Below are positions 9,094-18,120 of a stretch of DNA of 64,000 bases, in pieces. The translations under genes and the position numbers were made by a program. A model generated the notes under the pieces. That model worked only from the letters and a program-made list of their open reading frames with translations. It was not told the origin of the DNA and did not search any database. The DNA comes from Legionella impletisoli (GTDB lineage Bacteria; Pseudomonadota; Gammaproteobacteria; Legionellales; Legionellaceae), in assembly GCF_900639875.1 (NCBI RefSeq), contig NZ_CAAAIA010000006.1:62001-126000 (forward strand), given 5' to 3'. Each line of letters begins with the position of its first letter. Position 1 is the stretch's first letter.

Positions 9094-10002
9094 TTAAAAA
9101 TAATCAATTAATTGCTCTCGGGTTAATAAAAAAACGCCCTGGCCCCCTGACTCAAACTCTAACCAAGTAAAAGGGACATCAGGATAGGCTTCAATCAGTG
9201 CTTCTTCACTATTCCCAACTTCGACCACTAAGATCCCTTCATCGTTTAAATAATCATGAGCCTCGTTAAGAATTTTTTCAACAATCAGAAGTCCATTCTT
9301 TTCCGTTTCAAGTGCAAGTTTTGGCTCGTGTAGATATTCATCGGGCAATGTTTGCATTTCTTCCGTACCAACATAAGGAGGATTACTAACGATGATGTCA
9401 TAACGCGTTTTTGGAAGGTTGTTAAAACAGTCTGATTGAATCAAGGTTAGTTGTTCTTCGAGTACGTGTTGCTCGCGGTTAATTTCTGCCACAGCCAATG
9501 CATCTTGAGAGATATCGATTGCATCAACTTTAGCTTCTGGAAAAGCATAACAACAGGCGATTGCAATGCAGGCACTGCCAGTACATAAATCTAAGATGCG
9601 GTTCACACGATTTGCATCAATCCAAGGAGAAAACGCTTGTTTGATTAATTCAGCAATCGGTGAACGGGGAATCAGAACACGCTCATCGACATAAAACATT
9701 AACCCACAAAAATGTGCCTCATGGGTGAGGTAAGGAACGGGTACTCTATCCAAAATACGGCGCTCTAATCGTTTGGTCAATTGCGCTTTTTCCTCTTGGG
9801 TTAATCTTGCAGATAAAAGCATTTCATGACCATCATAAGGAAGCGAGAGAGTGGATAGGATTAACGCCAAGATATCATCCCAAGCGTTATCGGTTCCATG
9901 ACCAAAGTACAGACCAGCCTCGTTTGCTTTAGAAATCCCAAAACGTAAGAAATCTAGTATAGAGTCCAATTCTTTGGTTGCGTTTGAAATAGTGGAAGAC
10001 AC
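9094..10002 (-). CDS. prmB: Ribosomal protein uL3 glutamine methyltransferase PrmB (GTG start)
   Basis: N5-glutamine methyltransferase acting on ribosomal protein L3. The reading frame is open to a TTG at 10020. The GTG at 10002 has a perfect AGGAG (10009-10013 on the minus strand) at 6 nt, so I take GTG and 302 residues. The SAM-binding motif ILDLCTGSACIAIAC and the catalytic NPPY (VSNPPYVG) are present. The segment EAHFCGLMFYVDERVLIPRS and the DEYLHEP stretch after NPPY mark PrmB rather than PrmC. It is divergent from smrB, as in E. coli, and heads the prmB-aroC-asd operon. Confidence 0.93.
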   Translation of the reverse strand: MSSTISNATKELDSILDFLRFGISKANEAGLYFGHGTDNAWDDILALILSTLSLPYDGHEMLLSARLTQEEKAQLTKRLERRILDRVPVPYLTHEAHFCGLMFYVDERVLIPRSPIAELIKQAFSPWIDANRVNRILDLCTGSACIAIACCYAFPEAKVDAIDISQDALAVAEINREQHVLEEQLTLIQSDCFNNLPKTRYDIIVSNPPYVGTEEMQTLPDEYLHEPKLALETEKNGLLIVEKILNEAHDYLNDEGILVVEVGNSEEALIEAYPDVPFTWLEFESGGQGVFLLTREQLIDYF

Positions 10003-10172
10003 GAATTTCTCCTGCAGCAATTATTTAAAACCGGAAAGAGCCATTACGCTGCGATTCAGCAATAAAAATGAGAAAAATGAACAAAATCGTAACACTAATA
10101 GGTCAATATATCAATCTGAAGCGCCTTTTTACCAGGGCAAACGCATACTGTGCTTTTTTATAATCCAAGTTA

Positions 10173-10259
10173 TGTCATCCCCGAGCAGTCGGGGATCCAT
10201 CTGGAAACAAAGTGATGTACCAGGTTGAGAAATGGATTCCTGCCTGCGCAGGAATGACA
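10173..10259. repeat. Palindromic intergenic repeat with two internal hairpins (MITE/REP-like)
   Basis: The element is bounded by TGTCAT (10173-10178) and ATGACA (10254-10259). Each end folds on itself: ATCCCCGA/TCGGGGAT (10177-10184 and 10189-10196) and ATTCCTGC/GCAGGAAT (10236-10243 and 10248-10255), both perfect 8-bp stems with 4-nt loops. GGATCCAT and ATGGATTCC inside the arms are also nearly complementary. Similar double-hairpin repeats ending in GTCAT are scattered through many proteobacterial genomes; whether this one is multi-copy here needs the whole genome. Confidence 0.7.
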
Positions 10260-10321
10260 CAATTCGCAGGATGAACTGACTTAAAATTTAGTTCAAAATG
10301 GTATGATCTTGCCCTGGCCTT

Positions 10322-10359
10322 GTACGGGACGAAAAACACTGAACCTTACGTGCCCATGC
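10322..10359 (+). repeat. Dispersed short repeat, copy A (upstream of smrB)
   Basis: The core CTGAACCTTACGTGCCCATG (10339-10358, continuing with C at 10359) recurs as 45286-45306 with a single T-to-A change. GTACG and a run of five A precede both copies at nearly the same distance. It ends 50 bp before the smrB start. Function is unknown. Confidence 0.55.
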
Positions 10360-10408
10360 GGAGTCGGTATATACTTATAGTATTACATTGTATTCATTCT
10401 GATTCATT

Positions 10409-10957
10409 ATGTCTAAAAATGGTATTAGCAAAGAAGAAAAGGCTTTATTTCGGCAAGAGATGCGTTTTGTTAAACCCTTACAAAATGCATCTAAAAAACA
10501 CGTCGCCCCCAAAGTACACCCAGAGACACCAAAGCCACGATGTCATGAGCAAGAAACTACGATCTTAAATCCGGTCTATCTCTCAAGCCAATATAGTGTA
10601 CCTGTCTATGCAGATACCATTTTAAGCCATCGAGAGGCAGGATTACCTCTCAAACGATTTCAGCAATTAAAGAAAGGTCTAATTCCTTGGCAATCACGAC
10701 TCGATTTGCATGGTTTAAGTGTTGATCATGCTGCCAATGCATTGCGATTGTTTATAAGTCACCAAAATTTGGAGGGTAACCGCTCGTTACTCATTATTCA
10801 TGGTAAAGGCGGACACCGTGGTGAAGTACCAATGATTAAAAGCTACGTTAACCATTGGTTAGCTCAGTTTCCTGAAGTATTAGCCTTTCATAGCGCCTTG
10901 CCTCGTGATGGCGGGGCTGGAGCCGTGTATGTTTTGCTGAAACGACATCGCATTTAA
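10409..10957 (+). CDS. smrB: Smr-domain ribosome-rescue endonuclease SmrB
   Basis: A protein of 182 residues whose C-terminal half (about 95-180) is an Smr domain with DLHGLS, IIHGKGG and the closing RDGGAGAVYVLL. In E. coli SmrB (YfcN) is recruited to collided ribosomes and cleaves the mRNA. The N-terminal SKEEKALFRQEM resembles the E. coli N-terminal hook region (SEEDQALFRQLM), and the gene is divergent from prmB as in E. coli; both points favour SmrB over SmrA or MutS2-type proteins. The start ATG lacks an obvious strong ribosome site. Confidence 0.88.
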   Translation: MSKNGISKEEKALFRQEMRFVKPLQNASKKHVAPKVHPETPKPRCHEQETTILNPVYLSSQYSVPVYADTILSHREAGLPLKRFQQLKKGLIPWQSRLDLHGLSVDHAANALRLFISHQNLEGNRSLLIIHGKGGHRGEVPMIKSYVNHWLAQFPEVLAFHSALPRDGGAGAVYVLLKRHRI

Positions 10958-11044
10958 TCTCTGTTTAGCGTTCATTCATATTCAGCGATTGAATTTTTTT
11001 TCATAATGGCTTAATATTTGCACTAAATTTTTAGTCTTAAGACC

Positions 11045-11677
11045 ATGAGTAAAAAAGCCATTATTATAGGGATTTCCGGCCCTTCTGCTTCCGGTAAAAG
11101 TTTGTTAGCCAATACCATTGTTAATGAATTAGGCTCCGATCAAGTTGTTGTCATTTCTGAAGACTCCTACTATAAAGACAACAGTCACCTTCCGCTTGAA
11201 GAACGAGAAAAAATCAATTACGACCATCCCGATGCCTTTGATCATGCATTATTGTATGAGCATTTGCGGCGACTGCAAAAAGGCGAATCCGTCGAAATTC
11301 CAATTTATTCACATTCGAAACATATACGAATGCCTGAAACGCGCTTTATTGGCAGCCATGCCATTATTGTTCTGGAAGGGATTTTGTTATTCAGTGATAA
11401 GGCACTGCGTGAAATCATGGATATACGTATCTTTATGTCTGCGCCTTTAGATGTGTGCTTAAGTCGTCGTTTAAAGCGCGACGTGGTGGAACGCCATCGC
11501 TCTTTTGAATCTGTGTTGCTTCAATATGAGACAACGGTTCGTCCTATGTATTTACAGTTTATTGAGCCTTCAAGCCGATACGCCGATCTGATTGTTCCCC
11601 GAGGTGGTGAGAACCGCATTGCCATAGATATGATCCAAGCCAAAATGCGGGAGTTGCTTGCCAAACACACCAATTGA
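11045..11677 (+). CDS. udk: Uridine kinase
   Basis: Phosphorylates uridine and cytidine in pyrimidine salvage. The P-loop GPSASGKS lies at about residues 12-19. The uridine-binding region DSYYKD and NYDHPDAFD follow, and the lid-type segment [13 protein letters not shown] is at about 140-152. Length (210) is standard. Its stop is 17 bp before the fabI start, so the two are probably cotranscribed. The gene begins 87 bp after smrB, within an AT-rich gap that may hold a promoter. Confidence 0.93.
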   Translation: MSKKAIIIGISGPSASGKSLLANTIVNELGSDQVVVISEDSYYKDNSHLPLEEREKINYDHPDAFDHALLYEHLRRLQKGESVEIPIYSHSKHIRMPETRFIGSHAIIVLEGILLFSDKALREIMDIRIFMSAPLDVCLSRRLKRDVVERHRSFESVLLQYETTVRPMYLQFIEPSSRYADLIVPRGGENRIAIDMIQAKMRELLAKHTN

Positions 11678-11694
11678 CCCTAGAGGAGAATAGC

Positions 11695-12483
11695 ATGGGA
11701 TTTTTAAACGGGAAAAAAGCATTAATTGTTGGATTAGCGAGTAATCGCTCGATAGCCTATGGCATTGCAAAAGCCTTTCATGAGCAAGGCGCTGAGTTAG
11801 CATTTACTTATCAAAATGACAAGCTGAAAGAGCGCGTTGAAAAAATGGCTTCAGAATTCAACTCAAGCTTAACTTTCCCCTGCGATGTTGCCAGCGATGA
11901 TGAGATCAATTCCGTTTTACAACAATTAAACCAACATTGGGAAAAGCTAGATATTCTCGTTCATTCTGTAGCGTATGCCCCTCAGGATCAAATCAGTGGT
12001 GATTACGTAGAAAACGCAACCCGGGAAGGATTTAAAATAGCACATGATATTAGTGCATATAGTTTGGTTGCCTTAGCGAAAGCGGCTATGCCGATGATGA
12101 AAGAAACGAACGGTTCTATCATTACCCTAAGTTATTATGGTGCAGAAAAAGCCGTTCCAAATTACAATGTAATGGGCATTGCCAAAGCAAGCTTAGAAGC
12201 TTCTGTTCGCTATCTTGCCTCAAGCCTTGGCTCAAGGGGCATTCGTGTTAACGCGATTTCAGCTGGCCCAATTAAAACATTAGCCGCTGCTGGAATTAAA
12301 GACTTTCGAAAAATTCAAAGCGCTTACGCAAACGTAACTCCGTTACAACGAAATATTACAGCTGAAGAAGTTGGTAATGCCGCTGCTTTCTTGTGTTCTG
12401 ATTTAGCTTCAGGAATTACTGGAGAAGTTGTGCACGTTGATGCTGGTTATCACGCGGTAGCTATGGCCGATTTAGCTCCATAA
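11695..12483 (+). CDS. fabI: Enoyl-[acyl-carrier-protein] reductase FabI
   Basis: NADH-dependent last step of each fatty-acid elongation cycle and the target of triclosan-type inhibitors. I start at ATG 11695, which has GAGGAG at 6 nt and gives 262 residues like E. coli FabI, not at the upstream TTG overlapping udk. The short-chain dehydrogenase catalytic residues Y147, Y157 and K164 are all in place ([20 protein letters not shown]). The cofactor loop [11 protein letters not shown] is at 13-23. A hairpin follows the gene. Confidence 0.97.
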   Translation: MGFLNGKKALIVGLASNRSIAYGIAKAFHEQGAELAFTYQNDKLKERVEKMASEFNSSLTFPCDVASDDEINSVLQQLNQHWEKLDILVHSVAYAPQDQISGDYVENATREGFKIAHDISAYSLVALAKAAMPMMKETNGSIITLSYYGAEKAVPNYNVMGIAKASLEASVRYLASSLGSRGIRVNAISAGPIKTLAAAGIKDFRKIQSAYANVTPLQRNITAEEVGNAAAFLCSDLASGITGEVVHVDAGYHAVAMADLAP

Positions 12484-12489
12484 TTATTT

Positions 12490-12524
12490 GGAGCGCGCTC
12501 TGAATCAACCGTTTAGAGCACTCC
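12490..12524 (+). terminator. Candidate terminator downstream of fabI
   Basis: GGAG plus GCTCT (12490-12493, 12497-12501) pair with AGAGC plus CTCC (12515-12519, 12521-12524), leaving a small internal bulge. The T-run comes only about 10 nt later (12534-12539), so efficiency is uncertain. Confidence 0.45.
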
Positions 12525-12616
12525 CCAGTCACTATTTTTCAAGAAAAGAAGTCACAGACTGTTGTGTTTTCAAAAATTTTGCCAATTGATGATTGTAAAA
12601 TTAGCATTCTCTCAAA

Positions 12617-12640
12617 TTACCGCGGCATAGACCGCGGTAA
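12617..12640. repeat. Perfect 9-bp GC-rich palindrome between fabI and ppiD
   Basis: TTACCGCGG (12617-12625) and CCGCGGTAA (12632-12640) flank a 6-nt loop. On the minus strand it lies about 100 bp after the ppiD stop and is followed by only three T, so it could be a weak terminator for ppiD or a dispersed palindrome. Confidence 0.45.
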
Positions 12641-12744
12641 CCATACAAAACACTTATAAACCCCGAAGATTCGATCTTAGAAAAACTAGCGTATGGAGTT
12701 GATCTTTATGATAGCCTAAGCCCAACCTTGATGAAATAGGAAAA

Positions 12745-14628
12745 CTATTTTACGTGATGAACGATTTCAGCCTTTTTCAACATCCCGCTGATGTAGAGAT
12801 CATAATCTAGTACACCATAACTTGCTTCCAACTGCTGAGTAATACTCGCTTCCTGCTCTGGATCCAGCTGGCTCATTTGTCCATCATGAACGGCATTGAG
12901 TTTTACAATAGCAAAGCCTGTGTCATTGATGGACTGACCAGCGTACTGATCGGGTTTGGCGATGCTAAACGCTAGTTCATTGACGATTTGGGGAGCCAAA
13001 TCAGAATCACGCATCGCAGATTCAATAGGAACCCATTTTAAATGATGCACAGTAAACAAGTCTTTCACATCAGCATTTTCTTTTAATGAATCAAGAATTT
13101 TTTTACCGAGCTCATTGGCCTTTGCTTGAGCTTTCGTGTTTGCTAAGCGAGCAATAATTCGATCCTGTACTTCAGCGAATGGCTTTTCCTGGGTTGGGAT
13201 ATGCCGGTTAACGCGAAGAACTACGACCTTTTCGTTATCTACCTGTACGGGCTCACTATTATTTCCCTGCAGAAGAACATCATGACTAAATGCAGTATTA
13301 ATTACTTGCTTATTTTGAGTCAAAGCACTGTCGCCGCCCGTTTTGGGGAACGGCTTGGTGTATTTGATGGTTAAGCCTAATGCTTCCGCAGCAGGCTTTA
13401 ATGAATCAGGAGATTGATAAGCGAGATCGGTTAATTGCTCTAAGCGCTGTGCGTATTCAGCTTGGACCTTTTCAGCCACCAATTGTTCTTTAATTTCTTG
13501 ATTTACTTGATCAAAAGGTTTGACAATTGCAGGCTTATATTCGTTTAATTTTAATATTTCATAGCCATATTGTGTTTCAATCGGTTCTGAAATTTGTCCA
13601 GGTTTTGTTAATTTTAACAAATCCTTATCCAGGGCCGACTGACCTGCCGTTATCCACGGCATCTCACCTTGCTTTGCCAGTGACACTTTATCATCTGATA
13701 ATGCCTTAACTTTTTCAGAAAATAAAGCTGGATTGACTTTAACGTCTTGATAGGCTTGCATGGCTTTTTGTTTTAGAAGTGCTCTTTGTTCAGCTGAAGC
13801 AGATTCAGGAACAGCAATTAAGAGATGAGAAACTCGCCATTGCGCAGGAGTTAAAAAATTATTTTGGTTTGCATCGTAATATTGGCGAACTTGTTCTTCG
13901 GAAACAGTAACCAGATTCCGTGTGTCATTCATGGAGAGCTCAATATAAGCAATACCAACTTGCTCAGGCGATAAAAACTCGCTCTGATGCGCTTGATAAT
14001 AGGTTTTAACTTCGTCTTCTGTGACATTTTTAATGTCAATAAACTGAGAGACGGGTATGGTAAGGTACTGATAATCTCGGGTTTGCATATATAGTTTAAC
14101 AAAACGCTCTACTTCACTCGGCAGGGCAAAGGCCGTTCCAATCAGAGCAAATCGCTGTTGGTTGAGTAACATACCTTGACGCACTTCTTGTTGAAACGAC
14201 TCTGGGGTGAAGAGCGCGCCGCTGATGGCTTGTTGAAATCGATTCGCTGAAAAATGACCATCTTCTTGGAATTGAGGAATATTTAATATAGCCGCATTGG
14301 CTTGTACTGATGTAACTTCAAATCCATACTTTCTCGCAGCTTGTAAGCTCAGCTGATTAATGATTAGCCCATCGAGAATTTGATTTTTCAGTTGGTTTTC
14401 ACCTGCAGCGGTCAGTTGAGATGGATCACGCATCTGCCTAATTCGGCGGTAGCTTAATTCATACTCCTGCTTGCTGATGGTATGCCCATTGACTTCGACG
14501 GCTGCAGTCGTGGCATTACGAGACTGCAAATAATAATCGACACCAAATAAGGCGAATGTGATGGCTATCAATGTGATAACAACCCAAGCCACAATACCTT
14601 GAATGCGCTCATTTAACTTCTGCAACAT
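12745..14628 (-). CDS. ppiD: Periplasmic folding chaperone PpiD (SurA/parvulin family)
   Basis: An inner-membrane-anchored periplasmic chaperone of 627 residues that meets newly translocated outer-membrane and periplasmic proteins. Residues about 12-33 are one membrane helix (VAWVVITLIAITFALFGV). A SurA-like N-terminal domain follows (about 40-190). A parvulin domain covers about 255-365 (WRVSHLLIAVPE to GYEILKLNEY). A C-terminal chaperone region ends the protein. In E. coli ppiD follows hupB, and here hupB and two tRNAs lie just upstream on the same strand. The terminator after tRNA-Asp probably separates the transcripts. Confidence 0.93.
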   Translation of the reverse strand: MLQKLNERIQGIVAWVVITLIAITFALFGVDYYLQSRNATTAAVEVNGHTISKQEYELSYRRIRQMRDPSQLTAAGENQLKNQILDGLIINQLSLQAARKYGFEVTSVQANAAILNIPQFQEDGHFSANRFQQAISGALFTPESFQQEVRQGMLLNQQRFALIGTAFALPSEVERFVKLYMQTRDYQYLTIPVSQFIDIKNVTEDEVKTYYQAHQSEFLSPEQVGIAYIELSMNDTRNLVTVSEEQVRQYYDANQNNFLTPAQWRVSHLLIAVPESASAEQRALLKQKAMQAYQDVKVNPALFSEKVKALSDDKVSLAKQGEMPWITAGQSALDKDLLKLTKPGQISEPIETQYGYEILKLNEYKPAIVKPFDQVNQEIKEQLVAEKVQAEYAQRLEQLTDLAYQSPDSLKPAAEALGLTIKYTKPFPKTGGDSALTQNKQVINTAFSHDVLLQGNNSEPVQVDNEKVVVLRVNRHIPTQEKPFAEVQDRIIARLANTKAQAKANELGKKILDSLKENADVKDLFTVHHLKWVPIESAMRDSDLAPQIVNELAFSIAKPDQYAGQSINDTGFAIVKLNAVHDGQMSQLDPEQEASITQQLEASYGVLDYDLYISGMLKKAEIVHHVK

Positions 14629-14812
14629 GTAGGAGTTCCCTATCGACTAGTTTCTTTTGGCTAAGTCGGTGTGATGTTCTAAATGAATTTCGTTGAATTC
14701 CATCTCGGACAACATACACCTCTAGAGCCCAAGTTATCAACTTTAACAAGCGTATGTTAGATTGTAATAATCAATAATAATATCAATCCTCATCGCATGT
14801 TATGAACAAGCT

Positions 14813-14838
14813 AAAAAAAACGCGCCTTTCGGCGCGTT
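14813..14838 (-). terminator. Rho-independent terminator of the hupB/tRNA unit
   Basis: On the minus strand the stem AACGCGCC/GGCGCGTT with a GAAA tetraloop is followed by a run of eight T. It starts 5 nt after the CCA end of tRNA-Asp. Confidence 0.9.
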
Positions 14839-14842
14839 ATGC

Positions 14843-14919
14843 TGGCGGAGTGGACGGGACTCGAACCCGCGACCCCCGGCGTGACAGGCCGGTATTCTAA
14901 CCAGCTGAACTACCACTCC
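14843..14919 (-). tRNA. tRNA-Asp (GTC)
   Basis: A 77-nt cloverleaf with encoded CCA. The anticodon loop CTGTCAC gives GTC. The acceptor begins GGAGTGG and pairs with CCACTCC before the discriminator G. D-loop and T-loop (GTTCGAGTC) are canonical. It is 6 bp downstream of tRNA-Val. Confidence 0.97.
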
Positions 14920-14925
14920 AAATCG

Positions 14926-15001
14926 TGGTGGGTGCTGCAGGGATCGAACCTGCGACCCTCGCCTTGTAAGGGCGATGCTCTCCCAGCTGAGCTAAGCACC
15001 C
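14926..15001 (-). tRNA. tRNA-Val (TAC)
   Basis: A 76-nt tRNA with encoded CCA. The anticodon loop CTTACAA gives TAC. The acceptor starts GGGTGCT. It begins only 6 bp after the hupB stop codon, so it is most likely cut from the hupB transcript. Confidence 0.97.
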
Positions 15002-15007
15002 GGGTAA

Positions 15008-15292
15008 TTACGCTTTTTCCTTTTGTACAGCTTCTTTTAGTGACTTGCCAGCTTTGAACTTTGCAACACGTGAAGCTTTAATCTGAATGGTTTGTCCGGT
15101 CTGCGGATTACGGCCAGTACGTGCAGAGCGGTTACCAGTTGAGAAAGATCCGAATCCTGGTAATACAACCTGATCGCCTTTCTTCAAGGTATCTGTAACA
15201 GTTTCCATAAACAGGTCAAGCACTTTGCTTGCAGTGGCTTTTGTTACACCTGAGCGATTAGCGATAGTTTCAACCAATTCACTTTTATTCAT
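15008..15292 (-). CDS. hupB: DNA-binding protein HU-beta
   Basis: A nucleoid protein of 94 residues that bends DNA as a dimer. The N-terminal helices MNKSELVETIANRSG and the flexible DNA-grip arm with RNPQTGQTIQI are diagnostic of HU. The lysine-rich end KAGKSLKEAV is normal. It lies downstream of lon, as in E. coli, and upstream of two tRNAs. A well-matched promoter precedes it, so it need not depend on lon transcription. Confidence 0.97.
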   Translation of the reverse strand: MNKSELVETIANRSGVTKATASKVLDLFMETVTDTLKKGDQVVLPGFGSFSTGNRSARTGRNPQTGQTIQIKASRVAKFKAGKSLKEAVQKEKA

Positions 15293-15332
15293 CTTTTCCC
15301 CTTAGCTGTTAGTAGTCCATTTCACGGAGCTG

Positions 15333-15361
15333 ATTAAATCAGAAACACCTTATATAGTCAA
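15333..15361 (-). promoter_or_regulatory. Sigma-70-type promoter of hupB
   Basis: On the minus strand TTGACT (15361-15356) is followed after exactly 17 bp by TTTAAT (15338-15333), each 5 of 6 to consensus. The predicted start point is about 30-35 nt before the hupB ATG. Confidence 0.65.
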
Positions 15362-15379
15362 GCTACTACTTCCTTGAGA

Positions 15380-15396
15380 GCCCGCTAGTAGCGGGC
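15380..15396 (-). terminator. Hairpin between lon and hupB
   Basis: GCCCGCT (15380-15386) and AGCGGGC (15390-15396) form a perfect 7-bp stem with a 3-nt loop, 25 bp after the lon stop. No T-run follows on the minus strand, so it may be a transcript-end stabiliser more than an intrinsic terminator. Confidence 0.4.
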
Positions 15397-15421
15397 AACG
15401 AGTGAAATATACCTCTTATTA

Positions 15422-17860
15422 TCAGGCGTGTAAATCCTTATTTTCAATTTTTTTGCGACTTTGTTCACTTACGATCACACTGCTTGATGATCGATTGACC
15501 AAAGGGCTGGATTTTAATGCGATTTGTAAAACTTGCTCTATATTCTTCACGGGGTGAATTGTCAGTTTCTTCAGTACATTATCCGGTATTTCTGTTAAAT
15601 CTTTTTTGTTTTCTTCAGGAATAATCACGTGTTTAATTCCACCTCGGTGTGCAGCAAGAAGCTTTTCTTTTAATCCACCAATGGGCAAGACCTGCCCTCT
15701 TAGAGTAATTTCACCTGTCATTGCAACATCCGCTCGTACAGGAATTCCTGTGATAACAGAGACCAATGCCGTACACATTCCTATACCAGCACTAGGACCA
15801 TCTTTAGGTGTAGCTCCTTCGGGCACATGAATATGGAAATCGTTTTTCTCAAAAAAATCTTCGGGTAAATCGAATAATTCGGCACGACTACGCACTACAG
15901 TAAGCGCTGCGTGAATCGATTCTTGCATTACCTCTCCGAGCTGTCCTGTATGAATCGTTTTTCCTTTACCAGGCATTCTTGAAGATTCAATCGTTAATAG
16001 CTCGCCGCCCACACTGGTCCATGCAAGTCCTGTGACTTGTCCAACCTGGTCGTGCTCTTCGGCCAAACCATAGCGAAATTTTTTAACGCCCAAATACTTT
16101 TCTATGTTTTTCTTCGTTACATTGATTTTCTTTTCTTTTTTATGCGTCAAGATCTCTTTCACAACCTTGCGACAGATGGTTGCGATATCTCGCTCAAGGT
16201 TTCTAACCCCTGCTTCCCGTGTGTAGTGTCGGATAATCTCATGCACCGCATCTTCGCGTATATCGATTTCATTAGAGTTAAGACCATTTAACTTAATTTG
16301 TTTCGGAATTAAATAATTTTTAGAGATGTTCACTTTCTCATCTTCAGTATAACCAGCAAGCCGAATCACTTCCATCCGGTCTAATAATGGTGCTGGAATT
16401 TCTAAGGAGTTAGCCGTTGCAATAAACATGACATCACTCAAATCATAATTGACTTCTAGATAATGATCATTGAATGTGTGATTTTGTTCAGGATCTAATA
16501 CTTCCAATAGTGCTGAGGCAGGATCACCACGAAAATCCATTGCCATTTTATCGACCTCATCTAGCATAATAAGTGGATTTTTAACACCTGCTTTGCATAG
16601 TTTTTGGATTATTTTACCTGGCATTGATCCAATATAAGTACGTCTATGCCCACGGATTTCTGCTTCATCACGCACGCCACCTAATGCGATGCGAATAAAT
16701 GTTCGCCCTGTAGCATTCGCAATCGATTGACCTAAAGAAGTTTTACCGACCCCGGGAGGCCCAACCAGACATAAAATGGGACCTTTTAAACGTTTAACAC
16801 GTTGCTGCACAGCTAAATACTCGATGATGCGTTCTTTAACCTTTTCAAGACCATAGTGATCTTTATCGAGCATTTTTTCAGCTTTAAGCAAATCATATTG
16901 AATTTTATTTTTCTTTTTCCAAGGAACGCTAAGCATCCACTCTAAATAGTTTCGAATAACCGTTGCCTCAGCCGACATAGGCGACATAAGTTTGAGCTTG
17001 TTAAGCTCCGACATGGCCTTTTCCTTTGCTTCTTTAGGCATGCCAGCTTTATTAATTGATTTTTCTATTTGCTCCAGTTCACTGCCTTCTTCGCCAATTT
17101 CACCCAATTCTTTTTGGATGGCTTTGATTTGTTCATTAAGATAATATTCACGTTGGCTTTTTTCCATTTGACGCTTCACACGGCCGCGAACACGTTTTTC
17201 AACTTGAAGTAAATCAATTTCTGTTTCAATTGCAGCCATCAGGCGTTCTAAACGAGAACCAATGTCAACGGTTTCCAGCAATTCTTGTTTGTCTTCTACT
17301 TTTAAGCTCAAATGCGCTGCAATGGTGTCTGCTAGTCGCCCAGGTTCTTCAATTCCAGATATGGAGCCAAGCACCTCAGGCGGAATCTTTTTATTCAGTT
17401 TGATATACTGCTCAAACTGAGACATTAAAGACCGCATTAGGATTTCAATTTCTTGCTCTTTGAGCGCTTCGCTCACTTCGGTGATTTCTTCAAGATCACT
17501 GCTTAAATACCCTTCATGAAGGTAATATTCGGCCACTTTCGCACGCTCTTCTCCTTCAACGAGAACCTTTACCGTTCCATCAGGCAATTTCAGCAATTGT
17601 AAAACGCTTGCAATGGTTCCTACGTTGAATAAATCTTTTGGACTTGGATCATCGTTAGCAGACTTTCGTTGAGCAACCAGAAAAATCTTTTTATTATTCA
17701 GCATCGCTGCTTCAAGGGCTTTGATGGATTTATCACGCCCTACAAAAAGTGGGATAACCATGTGAGGATAAACGACTACATCTCTTAATGGTAAGACGGG
17801 AAGATTGGACATCCCTTCTTTATCATTGTCGTTAGGTACCAGCTCATTTTCATTCGACAT
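15422..17860 (-). CDS. lon: ATP-dependent protease Lon
   Basis: A cytoplasmic AAA+ protease of 812 residues that degrades misfolded and regulatory proteins. In order it has the N-terminal substrate domain ([15 protein letters not shown]), a coiled-coil middle (about 190-290), the AAA+ module with Walker [10 protein letters not shown] and Walker [10 protein letters not shown], and the protease domain. The latter has the catalytic serine in [10 protein letters not shown] and the lysine in [10 protein letters not shown]. The clpP-clpX-lon-hupB order matches E. coli. No clear heat-shock promoter was found upstream, though two hairpins occupy the gap to clpX. Confidence 0.98.
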   Translation of the reverse strand: MSNENELVPNDNDKEGMSNLPVLPLRDVVVYPHMVIPLFVGRDKSIKALEAAMLNNKKIFLVAQRKSANDDPSPKDLFNVGTIASVLQLLKLPDGTVKVLVEGEERAKVAEYYLHEGYLSSDLEEITEVSEALKEQEIEILMRSLMSQFEQYIKLNKKIPPEVLGSISGIEEPGRLADTIAAHLSLKVEDKQELLETVDIGSRLERLMAAIETEIDLLQVEKRVRGRVKRQMEKSQREYYLNEQIKAIQKELGEIGEEGSELEQIEKSINKAGMPKEAKEKAMSELNKLKLMSPMSAEATVIRNYLEWMLSVPWKKKNKIQYDLLKAEKMLDKDHYGLEKVKERIIEYLAVQQRVKRLKGPILCLVGPPGVGKTSLGQSIANATGRTFIRIALGGVRDEAEIRGHRRTYIGSMPGKIIQKLCKAGVKNPLIMLDEVDKMAMDFRGDPASALLEVLDPEQNHTFNDHYLEVNYDLSDVMFIATANSLEIPAPLLDRMEVIRLAGYTEDEKVNISKNYLIPKQIKLNGLNSNEIDIREDAVHEIIRHYTREAGVRNLERDIATICRKVVKEILTHKKEKKINVTKKNIEKYLGVKKFRYGLAEEHDQVGQVTGLAWTSVGGELLTIESSRMPGKGKTIHTGQLGEVMQESIHAALTVVRSRAELFDLPEDFFEKNDFHIHVPEGATPKDGPSAGIGMCTALVSVITGIPVRADVAMTGEITLRGQVLPIGGLKEKLLAAHRGGIKHVIIPEENKKDLTEIPDNVLKKLTIHPVKNIEQVLQIALKSSPLVNRSSSSVIVSEQSRKKIENKDLHA

Positions 17861-17962
17861 CTTGATCCCTTATTCAAATGATTAATTGTTGGAAAGTTTA
17901 GTTATGCTTAGGGTATATTGATATATTTGGATCCCTAGTGTATCGCGTTTAAACCAGTAAAA

Positions 17963-18089
17963 GAAGAATTCTTCGTTGATGACGAATTCTTCCTGAATTT
18001 AATGAAGATGTACGGCATTGAAGCATCCTTCTCCACGCGGCTTAGATTTTAAGATGAGCAAGTAGACTGGTTGTGAAACAGTCTACTTG
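17963..18089. other. Two hairpins in the clpX-lon intergenic region
   Basis: The first is CAAGTAGACTG/CAGTCTACTTG (18059-18069 and 18079-18089), a perfect 11-bp stem about 30 bp after the clpX stop. The second is GAAGAATTC/GAATTCTTC (17963-17971 and 17984-17992). Neither is followed by a clear T-run on the minus strand. They may partly terminate or process the clpX transcript before lon. Confidence 0.45.
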
Positions 18090-18120
18090 TACCAGTTTGC
18101 ATCTGTATATTTAGAGGCGT

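Larger units (their letters stand above)
10003..10408. other. Divergent prmB/smrB intergenic region
   Basis: About 400 bp without a credible gene. It contains a palindromic repeat (10173-10259) and one copy of a short dispersed repeat (10322-10359), both listed separately. TATGAT at 10301-10306 and the AT-rich GTATATACTTATAG near 10367 are possible -10 elements for smrB, without clear -35 partners. Confidence 0.5.

Noticed and set aside
14839..15057. Plus-strand frame over tRNA-Asp and tRNA-Val with WTGLEPATPG-type text
   Set aside because: This is the well-known false translation of tRNA antisense sequence.
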